This document shows positions 22,565 through 32,600 of a stretch of 64,000 nt of DNA, in pieces (within the stretch, counting starts at the first letter, position 1; the number at the start of each line of letters is the position of its first letter). The position numbers were made by a program, and so were the translations under genes. The notes under the pieces were generated by a model. The model was not told where the DNA came from. It was given only the letters and a program-made list of their open reading frames with translations, and ran no database searches. Source of the stretch: Alphaproteobacteria bacterium HGW-Alphaproteobacteria-18 (GTDB lineage: Bacteria; Pseudomonadota; Alphaproteobacteria; Caulobacterales; Hyphomonadaceae); the NCBI GenBank assembly GCA_002841155.1, contig PHEH01000006.1, positions 124,001 to 188,000 of the forward strand, in the 5' to 3' direction.

Positions 22565-23920
22565 CTAAAGCAACATCGCTTCCGGCGTTTCCACATAGCG
22601 CTTGAACGCATTGAGCCATTTTGCGCCCTCCGCCCCACCAATGACGCGGTGGTCGCAGGTGAGGGTGACGCTCATGACCGTCCGTACAACGACATTGCCT
22701 TTCTCGTCCACCACGGCACGCTTCTCACCGGCGCCGACCGACAGGATCATGCCTTCGGGCGGATTGATGATCGAGGCGAAGGATTTGATGCCGAACATGC
22801 CGAGGTTCGAGATCGAGAAAGTGCCGCCCATATATTCCTGGGGCTTCAGCTTACGCTCTCTCGCGCGCGCGGCGAGGTCTTTCATCTCTTCGGAAATTTC
22901 AGCCAGGCCCTTCTGCTCCGCCTTGAAGATGACAGGCGTTATCAGCCCACCCTCGACCGCCACAGCCACCGAGATGTTGGCGTGCTTGTGATAGGCAATG
23001 CCTTTGTCCGTGAACGATGCATTACAGTCGGGCTCGTCGATCAGGGCGAGCGCGGCGGCCTTGATGAGGAGATCATTGACCGAGACCTTCACGCCTTCGC
23101 GGGCGGCATTGTTGATGGCGGCGCGGCTGGTCAGCAGATTGTCGAGCGTGATGTCGACGTTCAGCGGGAAATGCGGCACCTGCATGAAGCTCTGCGTCAG
23201 GCGCTTGGCGACCGTCTTGCGCATGCCGTCGAGTGGCTTGAGTTCGTACGTGTCCGGCGCATAGACACGGTCGTCGAGGATCTGCGGCAGGATGAGGCCA
23301 TCGGGCGAGGCCGGCGCGACGTCCGCCGAAGCCACCTGCGCGCCAGGTTTGGCGCTTTCCACATCCCGCCGGATGATGCGGCCATGCGGTCCGGAGCCTT
23401 TGATGGCTTTGAGATCAATGCCCTTATTGGCGGCGATGCGCTTGGCGAGGGGGGAGGCCAGGATACGGGCGCCACTCGGACGCTCCATCACGGCAGAAGC
23501 CCCCTCCGTCCCGTCACCTTTCGGTGCCGGTCCACCTCCCCCGCTTCGCGAGGGAGGATTAGGAGGGGCGGCAGGGGCGGTCTCTTTCCTCCCCTGCGGA
23601 GCGGGGGAGGTGGCAGCCGGCTCGGGCCGGCTGACGGAGGGGGCCGCCGCAGGGGCCTTCACATCCGACACATCCTCGCCCTCTTCGGCCAGAACGGCGA
23701 TGACGGCGTTGACCTTTACCCCTTCAGTGCCTTCGGCGATGAGGATCTTGGCGATCTTGCCTTCATCGACGGCTTCGACTTCCATCGTCGCCTTGTCGGT
23801 TTCGATCTCAGCGATGATGTCGCCGGACTTTACCGTATCGCCTTCCTTGACGAGCCATTTGGCAAGCGTGCCCTCTTCCATCGTGGGGCTCAGCGCAGGC
23901 ATCGTGATGTTGATGGCCAT
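22565..23920 (-). CDS. pdhC: pyruvate dehydrogenase E2, dihydrolipoamide acetyltransferase
   Basis: 451 residues. One lipoyl domain (about 1-80) with the lipoylated Lys in [14 protein letters not shown]; an Ala/Pro/Gly linker (about 85-145); the E1/E3-binding domain ([37 protein letters not shown], about 150-190); and the acetyltransferase core to the end. Two oddities: the linker DNA (residues 93-140, 23501-23642) is a copy of palindromic repeat A, and the catalytic HxxxDG motif reads HRVIGG (His424, Gly428 in place of Asp). Length and core otherwise normal. Its start shares one base with the pdhB stop. Confidence 0.96.
   Translation of the reverse strand: MAINITMPALSPTMEEGTLAKWLVKEGDTVKSGDIIAEIETDKATMEVEAVDEGKIAKILIAEGTEGVKVNAVIAVLAEEGEDVSDVKAPAAAPSVSRPEPAATSPAPQGRKETAPAAPPNPPSRSGGGGPAPKGDGTEGASAVMERPSGARILASPLAKRIAANKGIDLKAIKGSGPHGRIIRRDVESAKPGAQVASADVAPASPDGLILPQILDDRVYAPDTYELKPLDGMRKTVAKRLTQSFMQVPHFPLNVDITLDNLLTSRAAINNAAREGVKVSVNDLLIKAAALALIDEPDCNASFTDKGIAYHKHANISVAVAVEGGLITPVIFKAEQKGLAEISEEMKDLAARARERKLKPQEYMGGTFSISNLGMFGIKSFASIINPPEGMILSVGAGEKRAVVDEKGNVVVRTVMSVTLTCDHRVIGGAEGAKWLNAFKRYVETPEAMLL
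23501..23642. repeat. palindromic repeat (family A) inserted in the pdhC coding sequence
   Basis: Outer boxes CCCCTCCG (23501-23508) and CGGAGGGG (23635-23642) and inner arms (from 23533 and ending near 23613) match the intergenic element at 3200-3319. The 142 bases are read in frame as residues 93-140 of the E2 linker, giving a Pro/Gly/Ser-rich stretch ([16 protein letters not shown]). The inner arms have drifted (several mismatches). The parallel is the Rickettsia palindromic elements that sit inside genes. Confidence 0.8.
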
Positions 23921-25332
23921 CAGAACGCCCCCTCGCAGACTTTCTTCGCCGCCGCGACAATATCATCCGCATTCGGAAGGCTCATTGCCTCCAGATTGGC
24001 GGCATAAGGCAGCGGCACGTCTTTCTGGTAGACACGAACCGGGGGCGCGTCGAGATAGTCGAAGGCTTCGGCGACCACAGTCGCGGCAATCTCCGCGCCG
24101 ACGCCCATGAAGCGCCAGCCTTCTTCGCAGCAGACAAGGCGGCTTGTCTTCTTCACGCTTTCAACCACGGTGTCGGTGTCGAGCGGGCGCAGGGTGCGCA
24201 GGTCGATCACCTCGGCGCTGATGCCTTCTTCGGCGAGGCGTTCAGCCGCCTGCAACGCAAAGCCGACCATGCGGGAATGGGCCACGAGCGTAACATCCGT
24301 GCCCTCACGCTTCACCGCAGCCTTGCCGATGGGGACGATGTGATCGTCAATATCCGGCACTGGGAAGGACTGGCCATAGAGCAGCTCATGCTCAAGGAAA
24401 ACGACGGGGTTGGGATCGCGGATGGCGGCTTTGAGGAGGCCCTTGGCATCGGCCGCGTCATAGGGCGCGATGACCTTGAGGCCGGGGATCTGGGCGTACC
24501 AGGCAGAATAGTCCTGGCTGTGCTGGGCGCCGACGCGGCTGGCCGCGCCATTCGGGCCCCGGAACACGATGGGGCAACCCATCTGGCCGCCTGACATATA
24601 GAGCGTCTTGGCGGCGGAGTTGATGACGTGGTCAATCGCCTGCATGGCGAAGTTGAAGGTCATGAACTCGACGATGGGCCTCAGGCCCGCAAAAGCCGCG
24701 CCGACGCCGAGGCCGGCAAAGCCATGCTCCGTGATCGGCGTATCAATCACGCGGCGCTCTCCGAACTCCTGAAGCAGCTCGCGGGTGACCTTATAGGCGC
24801 CCTGATACTGCGCGACCTCTTCGCCCATGACGAAGACGCGCTCATCCTTGCGCATCTCTTCGGCCATCGCATCGCGCAGGGCGTCGCGAACGGTCGTGTC
24901 GGTAAAGGTCGTGCCTTCCGGCAGCGAGGAATCTTTCGGCACAGCGGCGCGGGGCTGCTCAGGCGTTTCAGGTTTCGGCTTTTCCTCTTCCGGAACGGCC
25001 TTCCTGGCTTCCGCCTCAGCGCTCCCGTCAGATTTGGCGTCCGCCTTCTCGTCCTTCGGTTTGGAGGGCGCCGCTTTGGACACATCCTCCCCCTCTTCTG
25101 AAAGCACGGCGATGACGGCGTTGACCTTCACCCCTTCGGTGCCTTCGGGCACGACAATCTTTGCAAGAACGCCCTCATCCACGGCTTCGACTTCCATCGT
25201 CGCCTTGTCGGTTTCGATCTCGGCGATGATGTCACCGGATTTGATGGCATCGCCTTCTTTCTTCAGCCATTTGGAGAGCGTACCCTCCTCCATGGTGGGC
25301 GACAGCGCAGGCATAAGGATGTCTACGGACAT
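23920..25332 (-). CDS. pdhB: pyruvate dehydrogenase E1 beta subunit with N-terminal lipoyl domain
   Basis: 470 residues. Lipoyl domain about 1-80 with [17 protein letters not shown]; charged Ala/Glu/Lys linker ([32 protein letters not shown], about 90-130); E1-beta transketolase-like domain from about 140 ([76 protein letters not shown]). A lipoyl domain on E1-beta is the usual alphaproteobacterial arrangement. With PdhA it decarboxylates pyruvate and acetylates lipoate. The start overlaps the MAPEG gene stop by a base. Confidence 0.96.
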   Translation of the reverse strand: MSVDILMPALSPTMEEGTLSKWLKKEGDAIKSGDIIAEIETDKATMEVEAVDEGVLAKIVVPEGTEGVKVNAVIAVLSEEGEDVSKAAPSKPKDEKADAKSDGSAEAEARKAVPEEEKPKPETPEQPRAAVPKDSSLPEGTTFTDTTVRDALRDAMAEEMRKDERVFVMGEEVAQYQGAYKVTRELLQEFGERRVIDTPITEHGFAGLGVGAAFAGLRPIVEFMTFNFAMQAIDHVINSAAKTLYMSGGQMGCPIVFRGPNGAASRVGAQHSQDYSAWYAQIPGLKVIAPYDAADAKGLLKAAIRDPNPVVFLEHELLYGQSFPVPDIDDHIVPIGKAAVKREGTDVTLVAHSRMVGFALQAAERLAEEGISAEVIDLRTLRPLDTDTVVESVKKTSRLVCCEEGWRFMGVGAEIAATVVAEAFDYLDAPPVRVYQKDVPLPYAANLEAMSLPNADDIVAAAKKVCEGAF

Positions 25333-25739
25333 TAATTAACTCCGGAAAACGGAAGAACTTGAAGGAAAATCATCACGAGACCCGCCGCGCCAACGCCATA
25401 GGCAAGCGAGCGCAGGACAGGTACGCCAAACCAGTAGAGCGGCGCAAAAACGAGACGAGCGGAAAAGAAGATAGCGCAGCCCAGCGCAGTCCATTCATTG
25501 GCGCGCCCGGCCACCTCCACGATCAGAACGAGCGGCACAAACAGGCACATCGCCTCGATCATGTTGGCCGTAGCGCGTTTGGCACGGGCAGTTGAGGCGC
25601 CGGGAGGCGCCAGCCCATCCCGCGGACCCAGAAGATCCTTGAGGCCATACTGACGGTTTGCGGTAACGACTTCGCCGAGAATATAGACGAGGAAGAGCGC
25701 GACCGTGGCCGATAACCAGGAAAGCTCCGTACTCATCAT
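25332..25739 (-). CDS. MAPEG-family membrane protein inside the pdh operon
   Basis: 135 residues (ATG at 25739 or the next codon at 25736) with about four membrane helices ([84 protein letters not shown]). The [12 protein letters not shown] and [10 protein letters not shown] patterns fit the MAPEG family (microsomal GST-like); its substrate is unknown. It overlaps pdhA by an ATGA and pdhB by one base, so it is co-translated with PDH genes. A link with membrane lipids or glutathione conjugation is possible but untested. Confidence 0.85.
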   Translation of the reverse strand: MMSTELSWLSATVALFLVYILGEVVTANRQYGLKDLLGPRDGLAPPGASTARAKRATANMIEAMCLFVPLVLIVEVAGRANEWTALGCAIFFSARLVFAPLYWFGVPVLRSLAYGVGAAGLVMIFLQVLPFSGVN

Positions 25740-26746
25740 ACAGCCTCTTCGATCAGAACATCCGTCCACAGCTCGCTCGGATCAGGCTCCGGGCTCTCCA
25801 GGGAGAAGTCGGCGGCTTCTTTGACAATGGCCTTGATCTCGTTGTCGATCTTCTTGAGATCGTCCTCGGTGGCATAGCCAAGTTCGAGGATCTGGCCTTT
25901 CAGGCCCTCAATCGGGTCATGGTGCGAGCGGATGTCGTCGACCTCTTCCCGCTTACGATATTTCGCAGGGTCAGACATCGAGTGGCCGCGATAGCGATAG
26001 GTCTTCATCTCGAGGATGTAGGGCCCCTTGCCGGAGCGGGCGTGTTTGACCGCCTTCTCGCCGGCTTCGCGCACGGCGAGCACATCCATGCCGTCGACTT
26101 CCTCGCCTTCGATCTCGAAGGAAATGCCGCGCTTGAACAGTTCGACCTCAGACGCATGGCGCTCAACGCTTGTGCCCATGGCGTACATGTTGTTCTCGAT
26201 CACATATACGACCGGGAGCTTCCAGAGGGAGGCCATGTTGAATGCTTCATAGACCTGGCCCTGGTTGGCGGCGCCATCGCCGAAATAGGCAAGGCTGACA
26301 TTGTCATTGCCGCGATACTTGTTGGCGAAGGCGAGACCGGTGCCGAGCGGCACCTGGGCGCCGACGATGCCGTGGCCGCCATAGAAGTTCTTCTCTTTCG
26401 AGAACATATGCATGGAGCCGCCCTTGCCGCGGGAATAGCCACCAATGCGCCCCGTCAGTTCGGCCATCACGCCCTTGGGATCCATCTGACAGGCCAGCAT
26501 GTGGCCGTGGTCGCGGTAGCCGGTGATGACCTGGTCGCCCTCTTTCAGGCAGGCCTGCATGCCGGTGACGACCGCTTCCTGCCCGATATAGAGGTGGCAG
26601 AAGCCAGCGATCTTGCCCATGCCGTAAAGCTGACCTGCCTTCTCCTCGAAACGCCGGATCAGCAGCATCTCCCGGTAGAAGGCAAGCATTTCGGCTTTTG
26701 TGGCCTTTGCGGGTGCCTTTTTTGCACTCTTTGGTTTTGTTGCCAT
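25736..26746 (-). CDS. pdhA: pyruvate dehydrogenase E1 alpha subunit
   Basis: 336 residues from the ATG at 26746, with GGGAGG nine bases upstream. Thiamine diphosphate motif GDGAANQGQVYEAFNMASLWKLPVVYVIENN, phosphorylation-loop region YRYRGHSMSDPAKYRKREEV, and the opening MLAFYREMLLIRRFEEKAGQLYGMGKI. The first 17 residues are an unusual Lys/Ala tail (ATKPKSAKKAPAKATK). First gene of the operon pdhA-MAPEG-pdhB-pdhC-lpdA. A TTGACA at 26808-26813 (minus strand) is a possible -35 element but lacks a good -10. Confidence 0.96.
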   Translation of the reverse strand: MATKPKSAKKAPAKATKAEMLAFYREMLLIRRFEEKAGQLYGMGKIAGFCHLYIGQEAVVTGMQACLKEGDQVITGYRDHGHMLACQMDPKGVMAELTGRIGGYSRGKGGSMHMFSKEKNFYGGHGIVGAQVPLGTGLAFANKYRGNDNVSLAYFGDGAANQGQVYEAFNMASLWKLPVVYVIENNMYAMGTSVERHASEVELFKRGISFEIEGEEVDGMDVLAVREAGEKAVKHARSGKGPYILEMKTYRYRGHSMSDPAKYRKREEVDDIRSHHDPIEGLKGQILELGYATEDDLKKIDNEIKAIVKEAADFSLESPEPDPSELWTDVLIEEAV

Positions 26747-26812
26747 AACGATATGCCTCCCAGAGGCCTTTATGGCGCTGCAATTTTGCAACGACAAGTC
26801 AGAGCATCGTTG

Positions 26813-27118
26813 TCAATTTGCAGAGCTACGCTCAGGTGTCAGGAGAACGATCTCTCCCGGATAGACAAACGCAAGTTTATCACGGGCCAGCGCTTCAACA
26901 TAATCGGGATCCACAGAACCGGGCGTCAGCCGCCGGATATCGATGCGCAGTCGATCGATTTCTTCTTGCATTTCAACGAGTTCGGCCTTGCGGGTTTCGA
27001 GTTCTATTTGGGCATCCGTCCACCGGCCGAGCCCCTTCTCCCCCGCAAAAGCGTGGAAGGCAAAATAGAGCACAAGAAGACTGAGCCCGAGGGCCTGCAG
27101 ACGGGATACCATATGCAT
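26813..27118 (-). CDS. ftsB: FtsB/DivIC-like septum formation protein
   Basis: 101 residues. N-terminal membrane helix (LGLSLLVLYFAFHAFAG, about 9-25), then a coiled coil (IELETRKAELVEMQEEIDRLRIDIRRL, about 37-63) and the C-terminal DPDYVEALARDKLAFVYPGEIVLL motif typical of the FtsB/DivIC family. In the divisome FtsB pairs with FtsL and FtsQ to activate septal synthesis. Its place beside enolase and pdhA is the usual alphaproteobacterial one. Alternative ATG two codons later. Confidence 0.88.
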   Translation of the reverse strand: MHMVSRLQALGLSLLVLYFAFHAFAGEKGLGRWTDAQIELETRKAELVEMQEEIDRLRIDIRRLTPGSVDPDYVEALARDKLAFVYPGEIVLLTPERSSAN

Positions 27119-27198
27119 AGGCCTACCGGCTCGTGGTAACCAAACCCTTACTGACAGGCAGGGATAGGTGGGTCGGCAGAGCGGCGCAGAGCCTGCGT

Positions 27199-29079
27199 TC
27201 AGCTCGCAATTTCAAGTAAAACAGGGGCTTGCTCGATGAGCTCCGGCATCCCGATCCAATAGCCCTGCACCTGATCGCACCCAAAAGCGGCCACCATAGC
27301 CGCCGTCTCGGCGCATTCGATTCCCTCAACTGAACAAACCATACCTAACTCATGCGCCAGCGACACCGTCGCTTTCAGGATTTTCTGGATTTCCGTGCGG
27401 TCCTTGAGTTCACCGACAAAGGCACGATCAAGCTTGATCTTGTCGAGCGGCAGCCTGTCGAGCATGGCAAGAGACGAATAGCCGGCGCCGAAATCGTCCA
27501 GCACGACCCGGAAGCCGAGCGCCCGGGCCTTATCGAGCACGGCGCAGTTCTGGTCGACATTGCGGAAGGCGACCTGTTCCGTGATCTCCAGTTCGATCCG
27601 CTCTGGCGGGATACCATGCTGCGCTATGATGGCGCTGAGCTTTGGCAGGAACTGGCTGGAGATGAGCTGGGACGGTGAGACATTGATGGCGAGCAGCCAG
27701 CTCGTCCCGGTAAGCGAAGGGAGCGCCTGGCGCAGGGTTGACCACAGAATGTCATTCAGCAGGCCAAGGCGTTCGGCAATCGGAATGAAGTCCTGCGGCG
27801 CAGGATCTCGTGGGAACCCACTCTTGGGCCAGCGCGCCAGCAGCTCCATCGCGACGATCCGGCCGTCATTCACCGATACGATCGGCTGCAGCGCTCCGCG
27901 AATGCGGCCGGTTGCCAGCGCATGGCGAAAAGCGATCTCAATGGCGGAAGATGTCAGCGCCGCCGAATCGGCGACAGGGTCGAACTCGACCACGCCGAGG
28001 TGCTCTACCTTGGCGCGGCGCATTGCGACATCAGCCGAGTGCAGAACATCCGACACCCGCGTGCCGGCAACGCCCGACCTTCCCCAGCCAATCGACGCAC
28101 CGACGGAGACAGACCCTACCTCGGACCGGATGGGCGCCGAAAGGCCGCTATGCAGGGCGGACATCTGCCGGGCGGCCTCCCCTGGCTCTCCGGGAACGGC
28201 ACACAGCACTGCAAATTCGTCCCCGCCGAGGCGGGCTGCAGCCAGCACGAAGGGGTGCTCTTCAAGACGACTGGCAACCGCCCTCAGGACTTCATCGCCG
28301 AGGGCATGGCCAAACTCGTCGTTCAATGGCTTGAAGCGGTCCAGATCGATGAAGGCGATGAGGTAGTCAGCGCCCGTCGCCGCATGCGCCTCAACTATAT
28401 CAAGGAAAGACCGGCGGTTGCGTAGACCTGTCAGGGGGTCTTCCGCTGCGAGACGCGTGGTTTTAGTGACCAGGGCACGCAGGATTTCGCGCGTTTTAAC
28501 GTTCTTGTGTGCGCCTGTGGCGAGGTATGCAACAAGGGTGAACAAGACCGCACAGGCGACAATCTTCTCTCTTTCCCCAAGATGGGGATCGAAAATCGCC
28601 CACACGATCATGATGGCTGCGCCGATGATTGCCGGAAGACAAGTTGCGATGGATTGCAGCCGGCTCTCATTGTAGGAAAGCGACCCGTTGATCAGGATGC
28701 CAAGCAGAATGGCGCCCCCTGTCAGCTTGTCGATTATGTCTCCCGGTATCCACAGAAGGAGGCAGATGGAGGTCCAGAGGCAGGCGCCGATCCACAGGTG
28801 AACGAAGTAAGTCACCAAGCGGCCGCGGACCGAAAGATCCGTTCTACGCATACGCCGGGCAAGCAGAAATTCCCCGTACTCGTTCATAAACACAAGCAGC
28901 GCCCAAAGAATTGCGAGCTGAACCGACGCTGTAAAAGCGACGACTGCAGTGATAATCAGGCACGTAACCAAACGGCCTGCGCTGTCAGCGGCCAGCCTAC
29001 GCACCAGATCCAGCGTGGTGGCCAACTCCTGTTCGAGAGTCCATTCCGCGCCAAGAATAGTTTTAAGCATAAGCCTCAA
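27199..29079 (-). CDS. membrane GGDEF/EAL cyclic-di-GMP protein
   Basis: 626 residues. About six membrane helices in residues 35-190, then GGDEF (GGDEF at 285-289, intact; no RxxD I-site five residues before it) and EAL. In the EAL domain the motif itself reads ELL, but the catalytic set is present: the Glu of ELL, the Asn of NVSPSQL, EITE, DDFGAGYSSL, KLDRAF, VEGIE and VQGYWIGMP. Both cyclase and phosphodiesterase could be active. Located upstream of ftsB on the same strand with 80 bases between. A CtrA-like box lies 80-96 bases upstream of the start. Confidence 0.93.
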   Translation of the reverse strand: MRLMLKTILGAEWTLEQELATTLDLVRRLAADSAGRLVTCLIITAVVAFTASVQLAILWALLVFMNEYGEFLLARRMRRTDLSVRGRLVTYFVHLWIGACLWTSICLLLWIPGDIIDKLTGGAILLGILINGSLSYNESRLQSIATCLPAIIGAAIMIVWAIFDPHLGEREKIVACAVLFTLVAYLATGAHKNVKTREILRALVTKTTRLAAEDPLTGLRNRRSFLDIVEAHAATGADYLIAFIDLDRFKPLNDEFGHALGDEVLRAVASRLEEHPFVLAAARLGGDEFAVLCAVPGEPGEAARQMSALHSGLSAPIRSEVGSVSVGASIGWGRSGVAGTRVSDVLHSADVAMRRAKVEHLGVVEFDPVADSAALTSSAIEIAFRHALATGRIRGALQPIVSVNDGRIVAMELLARWPKSGFPRDPAPQDFIPIAERLGLLNDILWSTLRQALPSLTGTSWLLAINVSPSQLISSQFLPKLSAIIAQHGIPPERIELEITEQVAFRNVDQNCAVLDKARALGFRVVLDDFGAGYSSLAMLDRLPLDKIKLDRAFVGELKDRTEIQKILKATVSLAHELGMVCSVEGIECAETAAMVAAFGCDQVQGYWIGMPELIEQAPVLLEIAS

Positions 29080-29158
29080 CCCGCCAACCCACCGAAGAAG
29101 TCTAGCAGATCATAGTGATCCGATTGCTAAACCTCTTCGGGCGGTTTGCGGCGAGACT

Positions 29159-29175
29159 TTAGCCGTCTCTTAACC
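29159..29175. promoter_or_regulatory. CtrA-box-like site upstream of GGDEF/EAL gene
   Basis: TTAG-N7-TTAACC, one mismatch from the Caulobacterales CtrA consensus TTAA-N7-TTAAC. It lies in the 117-base gap between enolase and the GGDEF/EAL gene, 80-96 bases upstream of the latter's start, a plausible distance. Enolase is upstream in the same orientation, so the site would serve the GGDEF/EAL gene. Motif match only. Confidence 0.45.
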
Positions 29176-29196
29176 AGGCAGGCTCTTCAGCCTACC

Positions 29197-30489
<1,293 letters not shown>

Positions 30490-30513
30490 TTACCGGCGTT
30501 TTGCGTGCAAATG

Positions 30514-30544
30514 AAAAGCGCCCCCTGCGAGGTGCAGGAGGCGC
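30514..30544 (-). terminator. Rho-independent terminator of rpmF
   Basis: On the minus strand GCGCCTCCTGC pairs with GCAGGGGGCGC (arms 30534-30544 and 30518-30528, one or two mismatches) and is followed by TTTTCATTT. It lies 43 bases after the rpmF stop. Confidence 0.8.
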
Positions 30545-30586
30545 CGGAACCCTTAGGCTGGTGCGCTGCGTAGCGCAACCGGGGAA

Positions 30587-30772
30587 CTAGATATCGTCGG
30601 TCGGCTCAAGGATCTGACGGCCGCGATAAACGCCGGTCTTCAGGTCGATGTGGTGTGGACGGCGAAGCTCGCCCGAGGTCGCGTCTTCGATGTAGGTGTT
30701 CATCGCCAGACGGTCGTGCGAGCGGCGCATGCGCGTGCGCGATTTCGATTTCTTACTCTTGGGGACTGCCAT
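30587..30772 (-). CDS. rpmF: 50S ribosomal protein L32
   Basis: 61 residues: [22 protein letters not shown] is the standard bL32 opening, with [25 protein letters not shown] following. There are no zinc-binding Cys pairs, so it is the zinc-independent form common in Alphaproteobacteria. Single gene with its own terminator; its promoter must lie in the 352-base region upstream. Confidence 0.97.
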   Translation of the reverse strand: MAVPKSKKSKSRTRMRRSHDRLAMNTYIEDATSGELRRPHHIDLKTGVYRGRQILEPTDDI

Positions 30773-31124
30773 GGCACTTGCTTCCGGAATCTGGTGGGTC
30801 CGCTGTCCCAGAGGGATCGCGGGAAAGGGCGCCTGTTAACGCAGCCAAACGGGGATGGCAAGCGCGAAACGGCATCATTTTCAGCGCTACGCCGCGGATC
30901 CCCCGGCAAATACAAAATGGCCGGCCCATAAGGCCGGCCAAGGTATGCAAGAAGGACGTCACCGCTTTGCCCTGGCAATCTGCCGGATTGGCTCTGCGCT
31001 GACAGGTGTAGTTAATAAGGGATTGAGTCTGAATATTGGCGCAGCGGTGGTGTTATCTGGGGTTCAGCTTGACGCCCACTCGCCTCTGAGGGGAAACCAC
31101 TCCCTCCCACAAATGGGGAGTACA
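30773..31124. other. 352-base gap between rpmF and the DUF2272 gene
   Basis: No credible ORF. The part near 30910-30940 holds a terminator for the DUF2272 gene, and the part next to rpmF (30773-30910) must carry the rpmF promoter, though no clear -35/-10 pair was found. The sequence from 30941 to 31124 is AT-richer and unassigned. Confidence 0.5.
30911..30940 (-). terminator. Rho-independent terminator downstream of the DUF2272 gene
   Basis: A perfect 9-base stem, TGGCCGGCC at 30918-30926 and GGCCGGCCA at 30932-30940 with a 5-base loop. On the minus strand it is followed by TTTTGTATTT. It lies 185 bases after the DUF2272 stop, so the transcript has a long 3' end, or the site shields rpmF from readthrough. 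Confidence 0.8.
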
Positions 31125-31742
31125 TCAGGGGATCACGCATTCCAGCACGCATATCCACGGATATTTTCCCTCGCGCAGCTTCAGGAGGCCGTTCGCGTCG
31201 GTCTCAAGCTTCTTCATGTCCACATTGTCGCGGATATTACCCCCGATCGCGCGGACGTATTTCTTGCCGACTTCTGTAACGATATCCCCGTGCGAGGGGT
31301 AAAAGCTATCGGCCTGGTAGCGCAGCTTCGCCTGATCGTAGGTGTAGTTTTTCGCATAGAGGCGCCCGGCGCACACGATATCCCCTACCTTCGGCGCATA
31401 AATCTCAGGCGGGCGCGCGATATAGCCATAGCCCTCATTCTGGCCATCGGCCCGCTGCATGGCGGGGTAGATGTAGTGGCAGTGCGCTTCGCTATACTTG
31501 AATTGTTTCCCGGCCCCGGCCTTGCGGACGCAATAGGACACGAAAGCCGATGACCAGGCCGGGCGGATTCCCTCCACCAGCGTGCGCCCATCAAAGGGCT
31601 TCGAGATCGACTTCCAATAGTCTTTCACGAACAGGTAATAGTCTTTCGCGTGATCGGGTGTGCCCCAGGTCTCGCGCCCCGCGCCTTTATCCCACCGGTC
31701 ATACTCGGCCAGGCACGCATTCGCCAATGCATCTGCAAACAT
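31125..31742 (-). CDS. DUF2272 family protein (NlpC/P60-like fold)
   Basis: 205 residues with the DUF2272 landmarks: a conserved WSSAFVSYCVRKAG block (near 63-76), EAHCHYIYPAM, PKVGDIVCAGR and HGDIVTEVGKKYVRAIGGNI. The WS..FVS, HxxYI and GDIV spacing resembles cysteine endopeptidase folds, with a Cys in VSYCVRK and another in EAHCHY. No signal peptide is seen. It stands alone between rpmF and the histidine phosphatase, with its own terminator. Substrate unknown; a cell-wall target is only suggested by the fold. Confidence 0.75.
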   Translation of the reverse strand: MFADALANACLAEYDRWDKGAGRETWGTPDHAKDYYLFVKDYWKSISKPFDGRTLVEGIRPAWSSAFVSYCVRKAGAGKQFKYSEAHCHYIYPAMQRADGQNEGYGYIARPPEIYAPKVGDIVCAGRLYAKNYTYDQAKLRYQADSFYPSHGDIVTEVGKKYVRAIGGNIRDNVDMKKLETDANGLLKLREGKYPWICVLECVIP

Positions 31743-31862
31743 GAAAATCCCCCATAGATCGTCCCATTTACAACTTCTAACACATTCTCAGGGTGGGCAC
31801 CATTGAATCATGGTCTGCTCAGCCAGCTTGCTGAGTCTCAGGCGGAGAAGATCGCGGGCCCG

Positions 31863-32600
31863 TCAGTCTTCCTCAGGCCGGGTGAAGATTGCCTCCAGGC
31901 TGCGCAGATTCATCCCGTTTTTCAGGTAGTTAGCCGGCGTCAGATTCACTGCCTTGATGACCCCGCGCTCAACCTTCGTGCCCTGCCCGCTCTCTGCGGG
32001 AACAAGGTCAAAGTCGAGAATGTTGATGCAGCCGGTATCCTGTTCGAATCCGGCGCTCGCCCCCAGCGGCGCCCCGATCACGTCCGCCAAAAGCATCCGG
32101 TTCACGACCTCGTGAGCGACAACCAGCGCCGTGGCCCAGTCCGGACGGGCGAGAAGCGCTGCCAGCCCCTCCCGAATCCGGATCAGCGCGTCAGCGAATC
32201 GCTCACCGCCGGGCAGAAAGGCCGCCTCTGGCTCACCAGCTTGCTCGAAAGTGAAGGTCATCACCGCGGCGAGGTGCTCGGCCGAATGAAAGTCCATATA
32301 CGAGCCTGACCTCAGCTCGCCGAATCGTCCGTCCTCTTGAAGGGCCGGGGCATTCGGATGCTCGGCCAGCACAAGTTCTGCGGTCTGGCGCGTGCGCGTC
32401 AGACCCGAACACAGGGCAAGGTCGAAATGCACTTCGGACAGGGCAATGCCGGCGGCGCGCGCTTCCTGCTCGCCCCGCTCGGTCAATGTCGCCACCTTCG
32501 GATCGCGCGCAGCGCGCACGGCTGCGGACGTGTAATCCACAAAGCCGTGTCGCATCAGATAGATGCGACGCCGCCCGGTGGTGCCGGGCAGCGCGCTCAT
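31863..32600 (-). CDS. histidine phosphatase family protein
   Basis: 245 residues from the ATG at 32600, which overlaps the stop of the CoA-transferase gene by 4 bases. RHG motif in IYLMRHGFVD (near residues 13-22), second catalytic Arg in LCSGLTRTRQTAE, Glu in FGELRSGSYMDF, and the second His in TALVVAHEVVNRMLL. The frame is open further upstream, but those residues overlap the next gene and look like shadow. Likely a small-molecule phosphatase; the target is unknown. Coupled to an AMACR/CaiB gene, so a linked lipid/CoA role is possible. Confidence 0.88.
   Translation of the reverse strand: MSALPGTTGRRRIYLMRHGFVDYTSAAVRAARDPKVATLTERGEQEARAAGIALSEVHFDLALCSGLTRTRQTAELVLAEHPNAPALQEDGRFGELRSGSYMDFHSAEHLAAVMTFTFEQAGEPEAAFLPGGERFADALIRIREGLAALLARPDWATALVVAHEVVNRMLLADVIGAPLGASAGFEQDTGCINILDFDLVPAESGQGTKVERGVIKAVNLTPANYLKNGMNLRSLEAIFTRPEED

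Noticed and set aside
23292-24110. Long frames antisense to the pdhC and pdhB genes
   Set aside because: The strong protein evidence is on the minus strand, and the antisense products are compositionally biased.
30773-31124. Small RNA or riboswitch in the gap upstream of rpmF
   Set aside because: Only a terminator is recognisable; no conserved riboswitch structure seen.
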